Assembly (NCBI GenBank): GCA_023402075.1
Contig: JAEXCS010000040.1
Span: 124,001 to 188,000 of the forward strand
From: Bacillota bacterium
GTDB taxonomy: Bacteria > Bacillota > Clostridia > Oscillospirales > Oscillospiraceae
DNA length: 64,000 nt
Direction of reading: 5' to 3'
Shown here: in pieces, positions 59,936 to 64,000 of the stretch
Position numbering within the stretch: the stretch's first letter is position 1
How the letters are laid out: each line of letters opens with the position of its first letter
Made by a program: the position numbers and the translations under genes
The notes under the pieces: model-generated
Database searches by the model: none
What the model was told of the DNA's origin: nothing
The model's input: only the letters and a program-made list of their open reading frames with translations

Positions 59936-59964
59936 ATTATAGCAGAATGCAGTTCCGCTTGCAA
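59936..59964 (-). promoter_or_regulatory. SigA promoter of ogt (minus strand)
   Basis: On the minus strand TTGCAA (59964-59959) and TATAAT (59941-59936) have 17-bp spacing with an extended -10 (TGC before TATAAT). Confidence 0.75.
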
Positions 59965-60018
59965 GAGTTGTCATGACGTGATACCATAAAAGTAACAGAC
60001 AGGGGAGGGGATTGCGAC

Positions 60019-60789
60019 ATGCTTTTGGCTATCGACGTGGGAAATTCCAATATGTCCGTGGGGCTGTTCGGCCCGGACAGGGAGCTGAAATTTCTGGCCG
60101 CGCTGGACACAGACATCCGCAGGACGGCGGATCAGTTCAGCATTGATTTAATGAACGTATTTACGCTGTATCATTACGATTTGAAGGACGTCAGCGGGGC
60201 CATTGTGTGCAGCGTGGTTCCGCCGCTGAATTTCATGCTGGAAAAGGCCGTGAGCCGGTTACTGGGAAAGCCGCCCATGGTGGTGGGGCCCGGCGTTAAA
60301 ACGGGCCTGAACATCCGCATGGACTTTCAGACCCAGATGGGGGCCGACATTGTGGCGGACGCGGTGGCGGCTCTTGAAAAGTTCGCCGCACCCATCGTTA
60401 CCATCGACATGGGTACCGCCATTACCATCGGGGTTATCTCCCATGACCGCACCTACGAAGGCGGGCTTTTGCTGCCGGGGGTCAACGTCTCGCTGGAGGC
60501 TTTGAGTCGTCGGGCGGCGCAGCTTCCCGCCATTTCCCTCCAGCATCCCAAGTCGCTCATCGGAAAAAACACGGAGGACTGCATGCGCGCCGGTATCATT
60601 TACGGAACAGCCGGAATGCTGGACGGCGTGCTGGACCGCATCCGGGATGAATTTCGCGGCAAGACCGTCAGCGTGGTGGCAACAGGGGGAAGCGCACCCA
60701 TCATCGTGAAATATTGCCGAAATGAGATTGTCTACGATAAGTACCTTTTGATGGACGGGCTGTGGGCCATCTATCAGAAGAACCGGTAG
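60019..60789 (+). CDS. coaX: Type III pantothenate kinase
   Basis: CoaX phosphorylates pantothenate, the first step of CoA synthesis, with ATP and a monovalent cation. The 256-residue protein has the ASKHA motifs DVGNSN (5-10) and TIDMGTAITIGV, and GADIVADAVAAL. It stands alone, divergent from ogt. Confidence 0.96.
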   Translation: MLLAIDVGNSNMSVGLFGPDRELKFLAALDTDIRRTADQFSIDLMNVFTLYHYDLKDVSGAIVCSVVPPLNFMLEKAVSRLLGKPPMVVGPGVKTGLNIRMDFQTQMGADIVADAVAALEKFAAPIVTIDMGTAITIGVISHDRTYEGGLLLPGVNVSLEALSRRAAQLPAISLQHPKSLIGKNTEDCMRAGIIYGTAGMLDGVLDRIRDEFRGKTVSVVATGGSAPIIVKYCRNEIVYDKYLLMDGLWAIYQKNR

Positions 60790-60810
60790 GAGATACCAGC
60801 AACGTTCAAT

Positions 60811-60844
60811 AAAACAGAGAGGGCCTTCGGCCCTCTCTGTTTTA
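60811..60844. terminator. Bidirectional terminator after coaX
   Basis: The stem AAAACAGAGAGGGCC with its complement around TTC is flanked by A and T runs. It serves coaX and the convergent small gene. Confidence 0.9.
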
Positions 60845-60865
60845 TATTATATAAGAGGAGTACAC

Positions 60866-61117
60866 TCAATTTCCACAGTACCGCGCAACACAGGTGGCGG
60901 AAATCTGCGGGGGAAGGCTCATCGCCATGGCGCCGCTATAACGGATGCACACACACTCACCGCAGGAAAAGCGGCAGGCATTGTCTGCATGAACAACAAC
61001 CTCTTGGTTTGTAGCGCAGTCGCACACCAAAAGTTGGCAGCGCTCTGCGCGCAGAATACGGGCAATCATGACGGTATCCATGACGGAATCATTATTGCGA
61101 CAAGTTTCAAGCTCCAA
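60866..61117 (-). CDS. Small cysteine-rich protein of unknown function
   Basis: The 83-residue protein holds ten cysteines. It has an early helical MIARILRAERCQLLVCDCATNQEVVVH stretch broken by paired cysteines, then RFSCGECVCIRYSGAMAMSLPPQISA. A TTG start at 61117 has GGAGG eight bases upstream; the frame extends to a TTG overlapping that site, which cannot be the start. I do not recognise a named family. Metal binding is possible from the cysteines but unproven. Confidence 0.65.
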   Translation of the reverse strand: MELETCRNNDSVMDTVMIARILRAERCQLLVCDCATNQEVVVHADNACRFSCGECVCIRYSGAMAMSLPPQISATCVARYCGN

Positions 61118-61287
61118 AATAATTACCTCCAATACAAAGGCCGCAACATATCCTATTCATAGCAAGCGACTTCAGTGCATTGTAATGCAGACAGAACAAG
61201 CAGAGCTGGGGCGATACCCATAGGAAATGGCACTTCTAAATTACATGCGGCCCGCTCAAACGAGCGGGCCGCACCATATTGCCGGTT

Positions 61288-62526
61288 TTATTTCGCCAAC
61301 ACCTTTTTAAGCTTTGCAAAGCGGGGAAGTGAGTCCTCCTTCGGAAGCTTCGGCTCGCCCTGAATCAAAGGCAGTACATAGTCGATAAAGGGCTTCTCAA
61401 CGCTATTTCCTCTGGCATTAATCCACTCACGTGGGACCTTTTTCTCCGTGTTGGCAACATCCGTCAAATTCAGCAGAGCCGTTTTGCAGACGTAATGGCC
61501 GTCCCGCTCGGTCCGATCAAAGCCCACCATCTTATCGGTGATGCCGTTGACCGCGTTTTCCACGGCGGCCTTTCCCGCCATGAAAGACTCCTCAATGTCC
61601 GTCTCTGAGGCCAGATGCGCACCGCAGCGCTGTAAAAGACTCAGCTCGATGCCCCGAACCTTGGCGCCGGTCTTTTCCTTGACAACGGCAGCAAGCGTAG
61701 CGGCAAGGCCGCCAAGCTGAGCGTGACCAAACCCGTCGGTGGCAGAAGCCTTCGCCTCGGAGACAAAGGTGCCGTCGGGATAGTGGATGCCCTCGGATAC
61801 GGCTACCATGCAGTTGCCCTTTTCCTTGTAGATACGCTCCACATCGGCCAGAAATTCCTCCATATCGAAGTCCGTCTCCGGCAAATAAATCAGGTCGGGA
61901 CCCGCGCCGTAGGCCGTGGCCAGTGCGGCCGCACCGGTCAGCCAGCCTGCGTGGCGGCCCATGATTTCAATAATGCAGACCATCCCGGTATCATAGACCC
62001 GGGCATCCTGATAAACTTCCATGCAGCTGGTGGCGATGTACTTGGCGGCGGAGGCATATCCGGGACAGTGGTCTGTGCCAAACAAATCGTTGTCAATGGT
62101 TTTGGGCACGCCCATCACACGACACTCATAGCCCACCTTCTGCATATACTTGGAAATTTTGTTGCAGGTGTCCATAGAGTCATTGCCGCCGTTGTAAAAG
62201 AAATAGCGCACATCGTATTTTTTGAAAATCTCAAGAATACGTTTGTAGTCGGTGTCGTCCACATCCGGGTCTGCCATCTTATAGCGGCAGGAACCAAGTG
62301 CGGAGGAGGGCGTGTATTTCAAAAGAGCCAGCTCTGCCGGATCCTCCTCGCTCATGTCAAACAGACGATCGTTTAAAATACCCTTGATGCCGTGCTCCGC
62401 CCCGTAAACCGCGGTAATGGCGGAAGACTTCAGCGCGGTGGCAATCACACCGTACGCGCTGGCATTGATCACAGAAGTGGGACCTCCGGACTGGCCCAGA
62501 ATGCAGGCGCCTTTCAGTTCACTCAT
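61288..62526 (-). CDS. pfp: 6-phosphofructokinase, PPi-type
   Basis: The 412-residue protein phosphorylates fructose 6-phosphate in glycolysis. It starts with GACILGQSGGPTSVINAS and has GGNDS at 113-117 and PKTIDND at 141-147. Asp116 and Lys142 stand where ATP-dependent enzymes have glycines; that pair marks pyrophosphate-dependent enzymes, so PPi is the likely donor. The ATG at 62526 follows AGGAGG; an earlier ATG at 62550 has none. It is divergent from fba, the next glycolytic step. Confidence 0.9.
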   Translation of the reverse strand: MSELKGACILGQSGGPTSVINASAYGVIATALKSSAITAVYGAEHGIKGILNDRLFDMSEEDPAELALLKYTPSSALGSCRYKMADPDVDDTDYKRILEIFKKYDVRYFFYNGGNDSMDTCNKISKYMQKVGYECRVMGVPKTIDNDLFGTDHCPGYASAAKYIATSCMEVYQDARVYDTGMVCIIEIMGRHAGWLTGAAALATAYGAGPDLIYLPETDFDMEEFLADVERIYKEKGNCMVAVSEGIHYPDGTFVSEAKASATDGFGHAQLGGLAATLAAVVKEKTGAKVRGIELSLLQRCGAHLASETDIEESFMAGKAAVENAVNGITDKMVGFDRTERDGHYVCKTALLNLTDVANTEKKVPREWINARGNSVEKPFIDYVLPLIQGEPKLPKEDSLPRFAKLKKVLAK

Positions 62527-62588
62527 GGATAGTTCCTCCTGATTTTTCATCCCGGAAAGCCGGGTTTAATAAATATATAAGCGAAAAT

Positions 62589-62617
62589 ATCTTATCATGT
62601 TCACTTACAATTGTAAA
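62589..62617 (-). promoter_or_regulatory. Candidate promoter of pfp (minus strand)
   Basis: On the minus strand TTTACA (62617-62612) and TAAGAT (62594-62589) have 17-bp spacing with TG before the -10. The -35 overlaps the palindrome at 62605-62616. Confidence 0.5.
62605..62616. promoter_or_regulatory. 12-bp palindrome between divergent pfp and fba
   Basis: TTACAATTGTAA is a perfect palindrome. It covers most of the pfp -35 and ends five bases before the fba -35, a good position for one regulator to control both glycolytic genes. Confidence 0.5.
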
Positions 62618-62620
62618 TAC

Positions 62621-62648
62621 TTGCAATTTTATTTCTCTGTGCTATTAT
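62621..62648 (+). promoter_or_regulatory. SigA promoter of fba
   Basis: TTGCAA (62621-62626) and TATTAT (62643-62648) have 16-bp spacing, with TG at 62640-62641 as an extended -10. The leader is about 110 bases. Confidence 0.6.
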
Positions 62649-62768
62649 GATATTGTAAAATCGTTTTCCTATAGCTGAACCAACCCATTCCGGATGGATG
62701 CGCGGATTTCCGGGTGCACATCTTCGCCGGGCCGGGAAAAACAATAATTTTGACAGGAGATGCTTGAT

Positions 62769-63707
62769 ATGCCATTGGTCACGTCAACCGAAATGTTTAA
62801 AAAAGCCTATGAAGGCGGCTATGCCATCGGTGCGTTCAACGTCAACAACATGGAGATTGTTCAGGGAATCACCGAGGCCGCCCGCGATCTGGAAGCGCCT
62901 CTGATTCTTCAGGTATCCAAGGGCGCCCGGGCCTATGCCAACCACACCTATCTCATCAAGCTGGTGGAGGCTGCGGTCATCGAGTGTCCCAGTGTTCCCA
63001 TCGTGCTTCATCTGGATCACGGCCCGGATTTTGAAACCTGCAAAAGCTGCATTGACGGCGGCTTTACATCCGTGATGATCGATGCATCCGGAAAGCCCTT
63101 TGACGAGAACATCGAAATCACCCGAAAAGTGGTGGAATACGCCCACGACCATGGCGTGGTGGTGGAAGCAGAGCTTGGAACTCTTGCCGGAATTGAGGAC
63201 GAGGTGAACGTCAGTGCCGAAGACTCGTCCTACACCCGCCCTGAAGAGGTGGAGGAGTTCGTTTCCCGCACCGGTTGTGACTCTCTGGCCATCGCCATCG
63301 GCACCAGCCACGGCGCGTTCAAGTTCAAGCCCGGCACCAAGCCCCAGCTTCGGTTCGACGTGCTGGAGGAAGTTTCCCGCCGCCTGCCCGGCTTTCCCAT
63401 CGTGCTGCACGGCTCGTCCTCTGTCCCGCAGGAGTTTGTGGAGAAAATCAACAAATTTGGCGGGAGTATGCCCGGCGCCATCGGCGTGCCGGAGGATCAG
63501 CTGCGCCACGCGGCGGAGCTGTCCGTGTGCAAAATCAACATTGATTCCGACCTTCGCCTTGCCATGACGGCCTGCATCCGGGAGCACTTCGCACAAAACC
63601 CCGGCGATTTTGACCCCCGCCAGTATCTTAAGCCCGCCCGTCAGGCCATCAAGGACATGGTGGCCCATAAGCTGATTAACGTTCTGGGCTGCGACCACAA
63701 GATCTAA
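62769..63707 (+). CDS. fba: Class II fructose-bisphosphate aldolase
   Basis: The 312-residue zinc aldolase cleaves fructose 1,6-bisphosphate. It has GGYAIGAFNVNNMEI, VLHLDHGPDFE with the catalytic Asp and a zinc His, EAELGTLAGIED, and VLHGSSSVP with a further zinc His. The ATG at 62769 has AGGAGA eight bases upstream; an in-frame ATG at 62760 overlaps that site. Confidence 0.96.
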   Translation: MPLVTSTEMFKKAYEGGYAIGAFNVNNMEIVQGITEAARDLEAPLILQVSKGARAYANHTYLIKLVEAAVIECPSVPIVLHLDHGPDFETCKSCIDGGFTSVMIDASGKPFDENIEITRKVVEYAHDHGVVVEAELGTLAGIEDEVNVSAEDSSYTRPEEVEEFVSRTGCDSLAIAIGTSHGAFKFKPGTKPQLRFDVLEEVSRRLPGFPIVLHGSSSVPQEFVEKINKFGGSMPGAIGVPEDQLRHAAELSVCKINIDSDLRLAMTACIREHFAQNPGDFDPRQYLKPARQAIKDMVAHKLINVLGCDHKI

Positions 63708-63727
63708 CCGCCAGTTTCAGAAAAACA

Positions 63728-63758
63728 AGGCAGGGAGACGGTTGTCTCCCTGCTTTTT
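63728..63758 (+). terminator. Terminator after fba
   Basis: The 10-bp stem GCAGGGAGAC/GTCTCCCTGC with a GGTT loop is followed by five T. Confidence 0.9.
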
Positions 63759-63872
63759 CATGCAGTCTGCACTTTCTGTGCAAAGATTTTATGGGAAGAT
63801 ATATTCTGGAAAAGATATGTGATGGAACCGTTTCCTCTCATTGGCATAAGCTGGGGCAGGGGAGGGGTACCC

Positions 63873-64000
63873 ATGAACCTTTTACAGGAGTATAACCGTG
63901 AGGCAGCGGTGTGGTACGCCCACCGCTGGGCCTATGGCCGGAATCCGGCCTTTTACGATTACGAAAACATCGGCGGAGACTGCACAAATTTTGCATCCCA
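63873..64000 (+). CDS. Amidase-domain protein, partial (runs off the right edge)
   Basis: The last 128 bases encode the start of a protein: MNLLQEYNREAAVWYAHRWA, then GRNPAFYDYENIGGDCTNFAS. The NREAAVWYAHRWA and GGDCTNFAS segments are typical of the putative amidase domain (Amidase_6) of spore formers, with the cysteine in GGDCTNFAS the likely nucleophile. GGGGAGGGG lies seven bases before the ATG. Only 42 residues are visible, so total architecture is unknown. Confidence 0.8.
   Translation, partial: MNLLQEYNREAAVWYAHRWAYGRNPAFYDYENIGGDCTNFAS

Noticed and set aside
62605..62616. Rex redox-sensor site
   Set aside because: The palindrome TTACAATTGTAA lacks the spacer and outer bases of the Rex consensus; kept only as an unassigned operator candidate.
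1..64000. CRISPR arrays, insertion sequences, prophage, tRNA or rRNA genes
   Set aside because: Looked for and not seen: no spaced repeat arrays, transposase or integrase frames, or tRNA-like cloverleaf sequences.

Overview
The window is 64 kb of bacterial chromosome from a GC-rich, spore-forming Firmicute of class Clostridia. An Oscillospiraceae-type gut anaerobe (the Oscillibacter / Intestinimonas / Flavonifractor neighbourhood) fits best. The evidence is the spoIIIA operon, spoIVA, spoVM and other sporulation genes, a fused ispH-rpsA gene, a butyryl-CoA:acetate CoA-transferase, a PPi-type phosphofructokinase and clostridial operon orders. I see no phage, insertion sequence, CRISPR array, tRNA or rRNA. 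Almost everything is core chromosome; the one patch of clearly different base composition is the AT-rich gene at 58750-59268.

Layout. 1-2.1 kb: tsf and an unknown cysteine-rich protein. 2.1-6.8 kb: the eight-gene spoIIIA operon behind a SigE-like promoter. 6.8-17.4 kb: an Asp23-family gene, nusB, xseA-xseB-ispA, then a large structured RNA that I identify as OLE RNA (about 10256-10910), its membrane partner oapA, and dxs-tlyA-nadK-argR-recN. 17.6-29.97 kb: a cysteine desulfidase-family gene, a site-2 protease, scpA-scpB, a DUF2953 gene with ytfJ, a DacF-type carboxypeptidase, a pseudouridine synthase, an RpiR regulator, then a flavoprotein gene with cmk, plsC and ispH-rpsA. 30.3-35.2 kb: the butyryl-CoA CoA-transferase, CarD-ispD-ispF, and a DUF3343/cysteine desulfurase pair. 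35.4-39.6 kb: cdaA-cdaR, rseC, a DUF5685 gene and a J-domain gene. 39.6-52.4 kb: a 13-gene housekeeping operon from yicC to rsgA. 52.5-54.4 kb: two small genes missed by length filters (an unknown 52-aa membrane protein and 24-aa SpoVM) and a SPOCS/LysM protein. 54.5-57.0 kb (minus): a polar amino-acid ABC importer. 57.2-64 kb: spoIVA, an AT-rich two-TM protein gene, ogt, coaX, a small Cys-rich protein, divergent pfk/fba, and a truncated amidase-domain gene at the right edge.

How the genes connect. Five isoprenoid genes (ispA, dxs, ispH, ispD, ispF) lie within 24 kb, and OLE/oapA sits between two of them. Several sporulation genes carry candidate SigE promoters. The vegetative promoters I could read are mostly 17-bp-spacer SigA promoters with an extended -10 (TGn). 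The OLE RNA appears to have one of the strongest of these, positioned so that transcription would start at the 5' strand of its closing helix.
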